Under the pieces are notes generated by a model, which was not told where the DNA came from, made no database searches, and saw only the letters and a list, made by a program, of their open reading frames with translations. DNA of 64,000 nt, from positions 272,001-336,000 of the forward strand of contig CAWKAV010000022.1 in the NCBI GenBank assembly GCA_963847735.1, written 5' to 3'. The stretch comes from CAWKAV01 sp963847735. GTDB lineage: Bacteria; Desulfobacterota; Desulfuromonadia; Desulfuromonadales; BM103. Shown one piece after another: positions 8,042-16,969 of the stretch (position 1 is the stretch's first letter; each line of letters starts with the position of its first letter). Made by a program: the position numbers and the translations under genes.

Positions 8042-9589
8042 ATGGATCAATTTCACCAGCAATTGCTTGCGCCTTCAACCTATCCGGAAGCAACACGTTC
8101 CGTCGAATTCAAAGAAACTCATATCTCCCGTATTTATCTGACCGATTGCCACGCCTACAAATTCAAAAAAGCCCTCAATTTAGGCTTTCTTGACTTCAGC
8201 ACTCTCGACAAGCGCCATCATTTTTGCCTCGAGGAAGTACGCCTTAACCGTCGATTTACATCCGACACTTATCTCGGTGTGGTCACATTACGGCAACAGG
8301 ACGGCAAAGCCTGTTTCAGCAATCACGGCAAAGTGCTTGACTATGCCGTCAAGATGCGCAGACTGCCCGAGGACCGCATGCTGAACCGTTTGATCGAGAT
8401 AGAGGCCCCTGACCTTTCAGAGGAGATGCCACGACTGGCTATGGCCTTGCACGCAGCCTTGGACCAGGCCGAAATCTGCCGGGATGAACCGGTACGCAAT
8501 CTACAGGTGGTCAAACACAACTGTGAAGAGAATTTCACTCAAACCTTGCCCGCGATCGACAGGTGCCTGACAGCCGAGGCACACAGGCTGATGCACGCCG
8601 CAACACGACATGATCTGAATGAACTTGAGCAAACTCTCCTTGAACGCGAAGCCAATGGCTTTGTCCGGGATGGCCACGGCGACCTGCATACAGGGAATAT
8701 CTGCATGGACACTCCGGTCTGTATTTACGACTGCATCGAATTCAATCGCAGGTTCAGGATCGCCGACGTTGTCGCCGAACTGGCTTTTCTGATCATGGAT
8801 CTGGAATTCCGCGGTCGCAGGGATCTGGCTGAACAACTGGTTGCGCATTATCAGGTAGATGACGAAGATCCCGGCTTCAGTCAACTCCTGACTTTCTACA
8901 AGCGGTATCGTGCCTGGGTGCGAGGCAAAGTCAGCGCCATTTTGGTGAACGATGCAGAATCAACGGCCGAAACACGCCAAAATGCAGCGAACACTGCCCG
9001 AAGCTATTTCAACCTGGCCCTGGGTTACCAACTGCAAGCAACGCTTTTTTTAACTTCAGGGCTGATGGGGGTCGGCAAAACAACCCTTGCCCGGGCCTTG
9101 GCACGAGCAACCGGCGCAAAACATCTGCGTTCCGATGTCACCCGTAAACAACTTGCGGGGTATCCTGAAGAACAGCGCAGTCCGGATGCCTTCGTTACAG
9201 GCCTGTACTCTCTGGAGAAGACAAAGCGCACCTATGAAACACTCTTCAGAGCAACAGCAGAGACCCTTGCCATGGGGCGCAGCGTCATCGTCGACGCATC
9301 TTTTTCCCAAGAAAGTGATCGCAGTAAATTTATGGAACTCGCCGAACAATCAGGCTGTCACGTCTGGTTGCTGCATCTCGAATGCCCTGACGATGTAAGT
9401 TTGGCAAGACTCGATCAACGCACCGGAGATGCCTCGGATGGCCGCAGGGAGCTCTTTTCGCAGCAGAAAACCAATTTCAAGCCGATAGCACCGAAAAACC
9501 GAACACTTGCAGTCGACACCTCGCGTTCCGTCGACTATAATGCACAGTTGATTCTCTGCAGAGCGTTATCCGACCAGGAGCAGGTATGA
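8042..9589 (+). CDS. Bifunctional phosphotransferase-like / P-loop kinase fusion
   Basis: This 515-residue fusion has two kinase-type halves. The N-terminal half (about residues 1-330) is an aminoglycoside-phosphotransferase-like fold with the catalytic-loop motif DGHGDLHTGNICMD and the following YDCIEFNRRFRIADV metal-site region. The C-terminal half (about 340-515) is a P-loop kinase with Walker A GLMGVGKTTLARAL and a lid region rich in Arg. Such COG2187-COG0645 fusions are widespread in environmental bacteria, but the substrate is not established. An in-frame ATG at 7958 is an alternative start. The stop codon overlaps the ATG of the next gene (ATGA), so it begins the operon that carries the symporter-phosphatase module. 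Confidence 0.85.
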   Translation: MDQFHQQLLAPSTYPEATRSVEFKETHISRIYLTDCHAYKFKKALNLGFLDFSTLDKRHHFCLEEVRLNRRFTSDTYLGVVTLRQQDGKACFSNHGKVLDYAVKMRRLPEDRMLNRLIEIEAPDLSEEMPRLAMALHAALDQAEICRDEPVRNLQVVKHNCEENFTQTLPAIDRCLTAEAHRLMHAATRHDLNELEQTLLEREANGFVRDGHGDLHTGNICMDTPVCIYDCIEFNRRFRIADVVAELAFLIMDLEFRGRRDLAEQLVAHYQVDDEDPGFSQLLTFYKRYRAWVRGKVSAILVNDAESTAETRQNAANTARSYFNLALGYQLQATLFLTSGLMGVGKTTLARALARATGAKHLRSDVTRKQLAGYPEEQRSPDAFVTGLYSLEKTKRTYETLFRATAETLAMGRSVIVDASFSQESDRSKFMELAEQSGCHVWLLHLECPDDVSLARLDQRTGDASDGRRELFSQQKTNFKPIAPKNRTLAVDTSRSVDYNAQLILCRALSDQEQV

Positions 9590-9852
9590 AAAGGGAACGC
9601 AAATTACCATTGAAAGATGCCTGGGTCATCTGGTTTGTTCTTGGTGTGGTCATGCTCAATTACCCGTTCCTGCACATATTCAACAAGGATGTACTGATTT
9701 TCGGCATACCCCTGATCATCTTTTACTTTTTCGTCGGCTGGCCGTTTTCCATCTTTATCATCTACCTTTTTTCTGTCTATCTGGACAAACATTACGACCA
9801 GAAAACAACTGAGAACACTCAGGGGACACCCCCGTCCGGAGACTCGGCATGA
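9586..9852 (+). CDS. Small two-helix membrane protein
   Basis: This 88-residue protein has two membrane helices (about residues 12-32, WVIWFVLGVVMLNYPFLHIF, and 38-66, LIFGIPLIIFYFFVGWPFSI) and a hydrophilic C-terminal tail. Its start overlaps the kinase fusion stop, and its stop overlaps the ATG of the symporter-phosphatase, so the three are translationally coupled. Small subunits with two helices accompany some Na+/solute symporters, and this is a plausible accessory subunit. I do not recognise a named family. Confidence 0.75.
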   Translation: MKRERKLPLKDAWVIWFVLGVVMLNYPFLHIFNKDVLIFGIPLIIFYFFVGWPFSIFIIYLFSVYLDKHYDQKTTENTQGTPPSGDSA

Positions 9853-12800
9853 TCTCCGTCAGCACCGTCGTTCTGACATCCCTGCTCTATTTCGGCATTC
9901 TGTTTGGTGTTGCATATTACGCCGACCGACAACGACTGCGCGGCAACAGCCTGATTGACAATCCAACGGTCTACTCATTGTCGCTGGCCGTTTACTGCAC
10001 CTCCTGGACTTTTTACGGCAGTGTTGGACGGGCCGCGACAACCGGTATCGATTTCCTGGCCATCTATATTGGCCCGACTCTGATTGCCTTTTCATGGTGG
10101 TTTTTGCTGCGGAAGATTGTACGTATCAGCAAAGAGCAGAATATTACCAGTATCGCCGACTTCATTTCCAGCCGCTACGGCAAATCTTCCTTGCTTGGTG
10201 GCGTCGTCACGATTTTCGCGGTACTTGGCATCATGCCCTACATTGCGCTGCAACTGAAAGCAGTTGCCAGGACTTTCGACCTGCTGGTCTACCCCATGGC
10301 CAACGGCAACGCCACGCACGTTCTGCCGAAATTCGATCTGCATTTTGATTCGGCGCTGGTCGTGGCACTGATCCTTGGCTTGTTTGGTGTCCTGTTCGGG
10401 GCGCGCCATCTTGACTCCTCGGAACGACACGAAGGACTGGTCGCGGCAATCGCTCTCGAATCACTGGTAAAGATCATCGCCTTTGTTGCCGCAGGGGTGG
10501 CTGTCACTTATGGTCTATTTGATGGCTTTGCCGACATATTCCGCGAATTTCAGATGCGCTTTCCGGAACGCGCCCAGTTACTGTTGCTCGGCAGCGGTGA
10601 AAATTCCTACGCTCACTGGTTGACCATGACCATCATCTCAATGATGGCCGTCATGTTCCTGCCCCGTCAGTTTCACATTATGGTGATTGAAAACTGCCGT
10701 GAGGAGCATATCCGCAGTGCCATGTGGCGTTTCCCCGCCTACATGGTGGCGATCAACCTGTTCGTTATTCCGATAGCCCTGGGCGGCCTGCTGCTTTCCA
10801 ATGGTGATACAACCAATGCAGACTTCTTTGTGATCACCCTGCCCCTTCAATATGGTCAATCATGGCTTGCCCTGCTGGTTTTTATCGGTGGATTCTCGGC
10901 CTCCGCCGGCATGGTCATGGTCTCATCGGTGGCGTTGTCCACCATGATTCTTAATCATCTGCTCATACCGATCATTCTCAAGATCCATACCGGGGCCAGG
11001 AACCTGTCGGTCTTGCTCATCAACCTCAAACGGTCCGGCATCTTTGCCGTTATTTTGCTTGGCTACGGCTATTATAGGCTGCTTGGCGAATCTGCGGCCC
11101 TGGTCAACATCGGGCTGGTTTCTTTTGTCGCTGCAACCCAATTCGCGCCGGCAGTGATCGGTGGTCTTTACTGGCGGCAGGCAACCAGACGCGGTGCAAC
11201 CACCGGCTTGATCGCCGGTTTTGTTGTCTGGTTTTACACTTTACTGATCCCCTCTTTTGCACAATCCGGATGGTTGGACAGCGCGATTGTCGAACATGGC
11301 CTGTTTGGCCTGACCATCCTCAAGCCAACAGAACTATTCGGATTAAGTGGCTTCGATCAATGGACCCACGCTCTCTTCTGGACCATGTTTTTCAATCTCG
11401 GCAGCTACCTGACGATCTCACTGCTCACCACACCATGCGCCGAGGAACAGGAGCAGGTTCGCAAGTTTGTCGATGTTTTCGACCCGGTACCACTAACAGC
11501 CGGCAGAACTCGCATCACCATGGCCCCGACAATTATTGAGTTCGTTGACCTGATGGCGAAATTCATCGGATCGAAACCAGCCCATGCCGCAATCAGCGAC
11601 TATCTTGGCAATCGGGAAATTGACGAAAAAGGCAGTCTTTCTGAATACGAACTGCCTAAGCTGAAACGTTTCACGGAGTTAACCCTGGCCGGTTCAGTCG
11701 GCGCAGCGCCGGCCCGCATTATCATCGAAAACTACCTTTCAGCTCGTGGCAGCCATATGGAAGATGTTTTCGATCTGTTCGGTTCAATCAACATCAGCCG
11801 CACGGCGAGCCGGGAGCAATTGAGCGTCCTCTACGATGCAGCGCGGGCCGTGGCAAGTGTCAATGACCTGCAGTCGATTCTTGATGAGATTCTCAAAATC
11901 TTCACCGATCAGTTTAAATTCGACCTGTGTGTTATCAGGATCCTTGATGAGGATCGCCAGACTCTGACTGTACGCAGTCAGCGAGGGATGACTTCAGAAC
12001 ATTTTGGAGAATCAGAACGTGCTCTGACAACCGAGACTTTTATTGGCGAGACTTTCCTGAACGGGAATGTCACTGTGGTCAATGACTGCGACTCTATCAA
12101 GAAGCCGAAAACGGCTAAAGTGATTCATCGCGAAAAAATCCTCTCCTTCGCCCATGCTCCCATTACCATCGAGGGAGAACCGATTGGCGTCCTTTCTGCT
12201 TTCTCGCGAACGTCGAAAGGCATCTTCACAAATGAATTTGTTGAACTTTTTACCAGTATCGCCGGGCAGGTCGGCATAGCATGGCGCAATGCACAGCAGA
12301 CAGATCGGCTGATTGCCGCACGCGAACAGCAGCGTGAACTTGATATCGCAAAAAATATCCAGCTCGGGCTTCTTCCTGCCAGAATGCCTGAAGTGCCCGG
12401 CATTCAACTTGCCGGAATCTGCATACCGGCCAAAGAAGTCGGCGGCGACTATTATGATTACCTCCTGCACGAAGACGGTCGTCTCGATCTGGTGATTGCC
12501 GACGTGTCTGGCCATAACGTGGGTGCAGCCCTGATCATGGCAGAGACCAGAACCATAATCCGTTGCCGCATCGGCAAATTTCACAGTCCCGGTGAGGTCA
12601 TTCGTGAGCTTAATCAATTCTTTTACGAGGACCTGACCAAGGCAGAACTTTTCATCACACTTTTTTATCTGCAATATCACCCTGATACACGAGCAGTCCT
12701 TTACGCCAGCGCCGGCCACTCGCCAACCCTGCACTGGAAGAGCAGGATCAAGCAATGCGTGAGCCTTAACCCGGAAGGGCTGATTATTGGCGTTAAGGAA

Positions 12801-13070
12801 GATTTTCCGTACGAACAGGAATCTTTCGTTCTGGAGGAGGACGACGTTCTGCTACTCTATACTGACGGATTGATCGAGGCCGCCAATAATCAGAACGTAC
12901 TCTTTGGCGAACAGCGCCTTGCAGATCTTCTTGCTCAGCACTGCCATTTGCCGCCGCAAGAGTTGATTAATCATATTATTGAACAGGTTCGACTCTTTTC
13001 CGGACACCACAGTTTTATGGATGATGTTTCATTGCTCGTCATGAAAGCCGATCCATCACAAGGAAAATGA
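9849..13070 (+). CDS. Na+/solute symporter-STAC-GAF-PP2C phosphatase fusion
   Basis: This 1073-residue protein has four parts. Residues 1-525 are a Na+/solute symporter (SSF/SLC5) membrane domain with about 13 helices (YCTSWTFYGSVGRAATTG, FIGGFSASAGMVMVSSVA). Residues 560-650 resemble the STAC linker that joins SSF transporters to sensor kinases (KRFTELTLAGSVGAAPARI). Residues 655-815 are a GAF domain. Residues 840-1068 are a SpoIIE/RsbU-type PP2C phosphatase with the metal-binding motifs GGDYYDY, IADVSGHNVGAAL, LYTDGLIEA and MDDVSLLV intact. The transporter part may sense or import a solute and control the phosphatase, which should act on the STAS protein encoded next. Known relatives such as CbrA carry a histidine kinase instead of the phosphatase. 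The start overlaps the previous stop (ATGA). Confidence 0.93.
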   Translation: MISVSTVVLTSLLYFGILFGVAYYADRQRLRGNSLIDNPTVYSLSLAVYCTSWTFYGSVGRAATTGIDFLAIYIGPTLIAFSWWFLLRKIVRISKEQNITSIADFISSRYGKSSLLGGVVTIFAVLGIMPYIALQLKAVARTFDLLVYPMANGNATHVLPKFDLHFDSALVVALILGLFGVLFGARHLDSSERHEGLVAAIALESLVKIIAFVAAGVAVTYGLFDGFADIFREFQMRFPERAQLLLLGSGENSYAHWLTMTIISMMAVMFLPRQFHIMVIENCREEHIRSAMWRFPAYMVAINLFVIPIALGGLLLSNGDTTNADFFVITLPLQYGQSWLALLVFIGGFSASAGMVMVSSVALSTMILNHLLIPIILKIHTGARNLSVLLINLKRSGIFAVILLGYGYYRLLGESAALVNIGLVSFVAATQFAPAVIGGLYWRQATRRGATTGLIAGFVVWFYTLLIPSFAQSGWLDSAIVEHGLFGLTILKPTELFGLSGFDQWTHALFWTMFFNLGSYLTISLLTTPCAEEQEQVRKFVDVFDPVPLTAGRTRITMAPTIIEFVDLMAKFIGSKPAHAAISDYLGNREIDEKGSLSEYELPKLKRFTELTLAGSVGAAPARIIIENYLSARGSHMEDVFDLFGSINISRTASREQLSVLYDAARAVASVNDLQSILDEILKIFTDQFKFDLCVIRILDEDRQTLTVRSQRGMTSEHFGESERALTTETFIGETFLNGNVTVVNDCDSIKKPKTAKVIHREKILSFAHAPITIEGEPIGVLSAFSRTSKGIFTNEFVELFTSIAGQVGIAWRNAQQTDRLIAAREQQRELDIAKNIQLGLLPARMPEVPGIQLAGICIPAKEVGGDYYDYLLHEDGRLDLVIADVSGHNVGAALIMAETRTIIRCRIGKFHSPGEVIRELNQFFYEDLTKAELFITLFYLQYHPDTRAVLYASAGHSPTLHWKSRIKQCVSLNPEGLIIGVKEDFPYEQESFVLEEDDVLLLYTDGLIEAANNQNVLFGEQRLADLLAQHCHLPPQELINHIIEQVRLFSGHHSFMDDVSLLVMKADPSQGK

Positions 13071-13220
13071 TGCGCGAACAAAATATCAATACGGGAGAAA
13101 TTGCCAAATATCGGTTGGAATTTCACGACGCACTACATAAATCCCCCGGCGATATGATATTATACTCAAGGAGAGTGACTGCAGTTTGAGACACCCCAAT
13201 TTTTCAGCAAGGAGCGCGAA

Positions 13221-13562
13221 ATGAATTTGCAGATTGAGGACAAAGGTGCCGCCGTTTTAATGGAGGTGCACGAAGAGCGCCTTGATGCTCATAACAGTGG
13301 TGAGCTAAAGAATCAGATGCTCAAGTTATTCGAAGATGGCAAGAACAACCTGGTCGTTGACCTGCAGGCGGTTCGTTTCGTCGACTCTTCGGGTCTCGGC
13401 GCCCTGGTTTCTGGCTTTAAGAATGCCAGTTCCCGTAACGGCAACCTCAAACTGGCCGGCCTGCAACTCCAGGTTAAATCCATGTTTGAGCTGACTCGAC
13501 TGCACCGGGTCTTTGAGATTTATACGGACTCCGCAGAGGCTTTAGCCAGTTTTCAACAGTAA
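13221..13562 (+). CDS. STAS-domain anti-sigma factor antagonist (SpoIIAA/RsbV type)
   Basis: This 113-residue single STAS domain contains the phosphorylation motif VDSSGLGALVSGF, in which the second Ser matches the residue phosphorylated in SpoIIAA/RsbV. An AAGGAG ribosome-binding site precedes the start. In partner switching, the unphosphorylated form binds the RsbW-type kinase and frees its target, the kinase phosphorylates it, and a PP2C phosphatase reverses this. All three activities are encoded in order here (9849, 13221, 13610). The final target, either a sigma factor or another effector, is not in the window. Confidence 0.93.
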   Translation: MNLQIEDKGAAVLMEVHEERLDAHNSGELKNQMLKLFEDGKNNLVVDLQAVRFVDSSGLGALVSGFKNASSRNGNLKLAGLQLQVKSMFELTRLHRVFEIYTDSAEALASFQQ

Positions 13563-13609
13563 ACATATTCGACCAGGTACATACGCAGTCCTCAAACAGG
13601 CAGAGGGCC

Positions 13610-14029
13610 ATGACCGCTGAACACATCGCTGTCGACATAAAGGTCCCCAATCAGACACGGTATCTGTGCCTGATCGGTCACATCGGCGAGAACATTGCGC
13701 GGACGCTTCGCCATTATGGTGGAGATCGTGAAAAACTGGCTTACGATCTGAACCTGGTCCTGACCGAAGCAATGGCCAACGCTATCAAGCACGCCAACGT
13801 GGACGATCCCGCCAAGGAAGTCCACATTGAAATCAGCATCGCCGATCAGCGTCTAATTATTCGGGTTTTTGATTTCGGAGAGGGCTTTGACATTAAGCAG
13901 TACGTTGAACCGCGACATCCGCTTGATGAACATGGCCGCGGCATTTATCTCATTCATACGATTATGGATGAGATCTGCTACTCGCCTACGACAACCGGGC
14001 ATGTTCTGGAGATGAGCAAGAATTTATGA
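13610..14029 (+). CDS. RsbW/SpoIIAB-type anti-sigma serine kinase
   Basis: This 139-residue GHKL ATPase has the N box EAMANAIKHAN, the G1 box VFDFGEGFDI and the G2 region HGRGIYLI, the nucleotide site of RsbW/SpoIIAB anti-sigma kinases. It should phosphorylate the STAS protein encoded 48 bases upstream and bind a sigma factor or other output protein. No sigma gene lies beside it. In deltaproteobacteria such modules often regulate outputs other than sigma-B, so the target is open. It ends 24 bases from the convergent aldolase gene. Confidence 0.92.
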   Translation: MTAEHIAVDIKVPNQTRYLCLIGHIGENIARTLRHYGGDREKLAYDLNLVLTEAMANAIKHANVDDPAKEVHIEISIADQRLIIRVFDFGEGFDIKQYVEPRHPLDEHGRGIYLIHTIMDEICYSPTTTGHVLEMSKNL

Positions 14030-14053
14030 CCGAAGGTCGCCGAAAAGAAATAC

Positions 14054-15211
14054 CTAGCACAGATGCAACCGTCGCAGATACTCGCGCCTGCACCAGTTCT
14101 CAAGTTCAATCATAGCCGCGAGCGGACGGTGAAAATCCACTGTACCCGCAGCAAAAACTCCATGCCCGTAAACCACTGCAATACCGTTCCCGATCACTGG
14201 CGGAACATTTTTGGCGAGCCCCCCCGCGCCGACTTCCCCAGCCACGATCGGCACCTTTCCCAGATATCTGACTTTATCGCAATCTTTCCAGCAATCGGTA
14301 ATTTTACAGCCAGGTTCTTCGCATAAAAGACTGAATAACACCGTGAATTTTGGGTGCCCGTGCACAATCAACTTGAATGGGGTCTGCTCATAAATAGCAC
14401 GGTGGGCAATCAATTCACTCGATGCAGTAATCCCGGCAGTACTGGAATTATCGTTCGGCACCAGGTCGATACATCCTGGAAGTTCATCCAGGCTGGCACC
14501 CGTCTGTGAGATCAATATCTGCCCATCCAGATTACAGGAAATGTTTCCAAAGAAAGAATCGACAAGTTTCAGAGCAACGGTGCGCTTACCTGCCTGATCA
14601 ATCGCCTCCAGAAGCTTGCCCTTTGTCGTCAGCGGCCCGGTCAGCAAATCATCCACCTGTTGCGGGATCGGTCGCTGCAACTGGTGCAGCAGAGGGCGAA
14701 GAAGTTCAAGTTCTGTCGTCGTAGGTGGCACCTCAACCAGGAGCATAAGCAATATTTTGACGAACAGGGCGTGATAGACCGATGAGTAGTTGATGTAGGC
14801 CTGCTCTACAGTGACGCTACCGGTCGCCAGGATGCCGACCCCTTCGACCAGAATTCCCTTGCGCTGTCCGAGCAGCGCCACCAATCGTCCGGGGTTGTCA
14901 ACGGTGAACTCATCACATCGCACGAGTGGGATATCATGCAGGAAAGTTCTGGTTTCGGTATCCTGCGGAACCAGTGTGTGCGCATCCCCGGACAAGCGGC
15001 TCAACAGGATGTCCAAAAAAGGCAGAGGCGGCGCGGCCAGAACCAGCGATACCACGTTAAGTCGTTCAATAACCGCCTTGCCAAGAGGCAGGAGCTCTTG
15101 CGCACCATGGCTGAGCAAACAATCATCATAAGCGAAAATCGCTGTCTTGTCATGCGAAGCACTGCCGTCAAGTTGCAGTTTCTCGGCATATTTATTGAGC
15201 TGACGAATCAA
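14054..15211 (-). CDS. Tandem class II aldolase/adducin-domain protein
   Basis: This 385-residue protein is made of two class II aldolase-like domains. The second (about residues 200-385) has family features: SFFGNISCNLDGQILIS (substrate loop), LIVHGHPKF with the metal-type His residues, and VIGNGIAVVYGHGVFAAG. The first (about 1-190) is more divergent but repeats the late motif KGILVEGVGILATG. Only the C-terminal half appears to keep the metal-binding His set. The TTG start at 15211 overlaps the stop of the AOR gene and has GGAG upstream, so the two are coupled. The protein could release an aldehyde for the oxidoreductase by cleaving a phosphorylated or hydroxylated substrate; this is inference. 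Confidence 0.8.
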   Translation of the reverse strand: MIRQLNKYAEKLQLDGSASHDKTAIFAYDDCLLSHGAQELLPLGKAVIERLNVVSLVLAAPPLPFLDILLSRLSGDAHTLVPQDTETRTFLHDIPLVRCDEFTVDNPGRLVALLGQRKGILVEGVGILATGSVTVEQAYINYSSVYHALFVKILLMLLVEVPPTTTELELLRPLLHQLQRPIPQQVDDLLTGPLTTKGKLLEAIDQAGKRTVALKLVDSFFGNISCNLDGQILISQTGASLDELPGCIDLVPNDNSSTAGITASSELIAHRAIYEQTPFKLIVHGHPKFTVLFSLLCEEPGCKITDCWKDCDKVRYLGKVPIVAGEVGAGGLAKNVPPVIGNGIAVVYGHGVFAAGTVDFHRPLAAMIELENWCRREYLRRLHLC

Positions 15212-16947
15212 GGCTGCTGCTCCAGGTAGTTTGCCGCAACAAAACGGCCCTGCTCATCCAGGCCACGGATTCTGTAATATTTCTGAAGTTCTTCATCAAA
15301 CCGCTGGCGATCTATCGGCGGCACCTCTATGCCCTCTCCACTGCTTCCAGCTTCTTTAAAAAACCGTTGCGGCAACAGGTCATCCAGAGCAGTGAAGCCA
15401 TTCTGCAAGTTGTAATATCTTTCGGTCAGGTAGATGCGTTCACCTATCTCTTTGAGTCTCTGCGGCGAATACTCAAGGGCGGTGGTTGCCGAAAGGAGTT
15501 CCGCATATTCCTCAAGACTGGCACCAAAAAAAGAGAACTTGCAGGCGACCAGAGAATCGATGGTGGCATTACAATCCTCGGCTATCTTGATGATGCGCGC
15601 CTTGCCGGCAAAATCAAATCGGTCGGTGGCGACCGGCTTGCGCAAAATCTCATGGGAGATTGGGTAGGCACGCAGATGACAGCCGCCACGGTTGCTGGTG
15701 CAGTAGGCCAAAGCCATGCCGTAAGCACCGCGCGGATCATAGGCGGGCAGTTCGAGCCCTTTGACAGTCATGCTCAAACCAGTCTGCCCTGATTGCCTGG
15801 CAAGGCGTTGCGACCCTTCGGCCAGCGAATCACCTTCGTCACATCGCAGGGCGATCTTTTCCAGAAGAGGACCGATCTCTTCTGCCCGTGGGAAAGCACC
15901 ACGAATCTCCCCCCAGGCGGACAGGGTGGCTGCGGCGCTAATCGTATCCATACCCAATTGATTGCAAAGGTTGTTGGAACTGATGATGGAAGCCAGATCA
16001 TTGATATTATTCAACGCCCCGAAATGATTAACCGTTTCATACTCTGGAAGCGGCGTGCCGTCCTGTGTACTCTTTTTGCACTGAATCGGACAACCAAAAC
16101 AGCCATGATTTTTCGGTTGGCATTGCTTGCGGATTGCCGGACCCGAGTACTGATCCGCTGCTGCGAAAACAGTTTTACGAAAGTTTTCGGTCGGCGCCAT
16201 CCGCCGCTGCTTCATCAAATCGACCAGAGCCGGTGTTCCGTATTCTGCGATTCCCAGCTCGCCGTAAATAACCGGTGAGGCTTTAAACAGTCGCATAATA
16301 TCACGACGTGCCTCGTCAAACCGCTCCCGGTCGGCGACATCTGTTTTCAAATCACCATCAACGACAAGAGCCTTAAGGTTCTTGGCACCCATGACAGCAC
16401 CCAGTCCGCCCCGACCTGCCGAGTTGCCCTCTCCCATCATGATATTGGCAAACAGGACCCGGTTCTCGCCGGCAGGACCGATAGCAGCAACACTGCCATA
16501 GCGATCCAACTGGGCGACGGTCTCACCGACAGTCATTCCCCATAGTCTCCGGGCTGACAACAACTCGCCTCCTTGCGGTAATATTTTTAGTGTAACGGGC
16601 AGAGCGCTTCGACCAACAATCTTAACAGCATCAAAACCGGCAGATTTTAAACGCCAGGCAAAACGACCGCCTGCGGAGCAATCGTAGATGGTTTCAGTTA
16701 GCGGAGAGCGGGAAACAACACTGAGGCGAGCGGCGGTAGGGGCCGGTGTTCCGCAGAGGGGTCCGACGGCAAAAATAAGCGGCATGGCTTCTGCGAACGG
16801 GTCGATTTGAAAATAATCTCGCATCAGACGAACACCGAGGCCGCGTCCGCCGAGGTAGCTTTGCAACAATTCCGCAGGAAGCTGTTCTGTCCAGATGCGG
16901 CAGTTGCCCAAATCAACGTTCAGGAGCCGGCCATGCCAACCATTCAT
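15208..16947 (-). CDS. Aldehyde:ferredoxin oxidoreductase (tungsten pterin enzyme)
   Basis: This 579-residue member of the AOR family oxidises aldehydes to acids, or works in reverse, with ferredoxin as partner and a tungsten bis-pterin plus one [4Fe-4S] cluster. The N-terminal pterin-binding domain shows LGGRGLGVRLM and GEGNSAGRGGLGAVMGAKNL. The cluster ligands are in KQCQPKNHGCFGCPIQCKKS with a distal Cys in DSLVACKF. The start at 16947 has GGAG about 11 bases upstream. The gene is coupled to the downstream tandem aldolase gene. The aldehyde used is unknown. AOR enzymes are common in Geobacter relatives that degrade aromatics or ferment. Confidence 0.92.
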   Translation of the reverse strand: MNGWHGRLLNVDLGNCRIWTEQLPAELLQSYLGGRGLGVRLMRDYFQIDPFAEAMPLIFAVGPLCGTPAPTAARLSVVSRSPLTETIYDCSAGGRFAWRLKSAGFDAVKIVGRSALPVTLKILPQGGELLSARRLWGMTVGETVAQLDRYGSVAAIGPAGENRVLFANIMMGEGNSAGRGGLGAVMGAKNLKALVVDGDLKTDVADRERFDEARRDIMRLFKASPVIYGELGIAEYGTPALVDLMKQRRMAPTENFRKTVFAAADQYSGPAIRKQCQPKNHGCFGCPIQCKKSTQDGTPLPEYETVNHFGALNNINDLASIISSNNLCNQLGMDTISAAATLSAWGEIRGAFPRAEEIGPLLEKIALRCDEGDSLAEGSQRLARQSGQTGLSMTVKGLELPAYDPRGAYGMALAYCTSNRGGCHLRAYPISHEILRKPVATDRFDFAGKARIIKIAEDCNATIDSLVACKFSFFGASLEEYAELLSATTALEYSPQRLKEIGERIYLTERYYNLQNGFTALDDLLPQRFFKEAGSSGEGIEVPPIDRQRFDEELQKYYRIRGLDEQGRFVAANYLEQQP

Positions 16948-16969
16948 TGGACTGTCTCCACGATATGCA

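Noticed and set aside
12012..12755. Minus-strand frame of 247 codons
   Set aside because: It is antisense to the GAF/PP2C part of the symporter-phosphatase, which has all the expected catalytic motifs.
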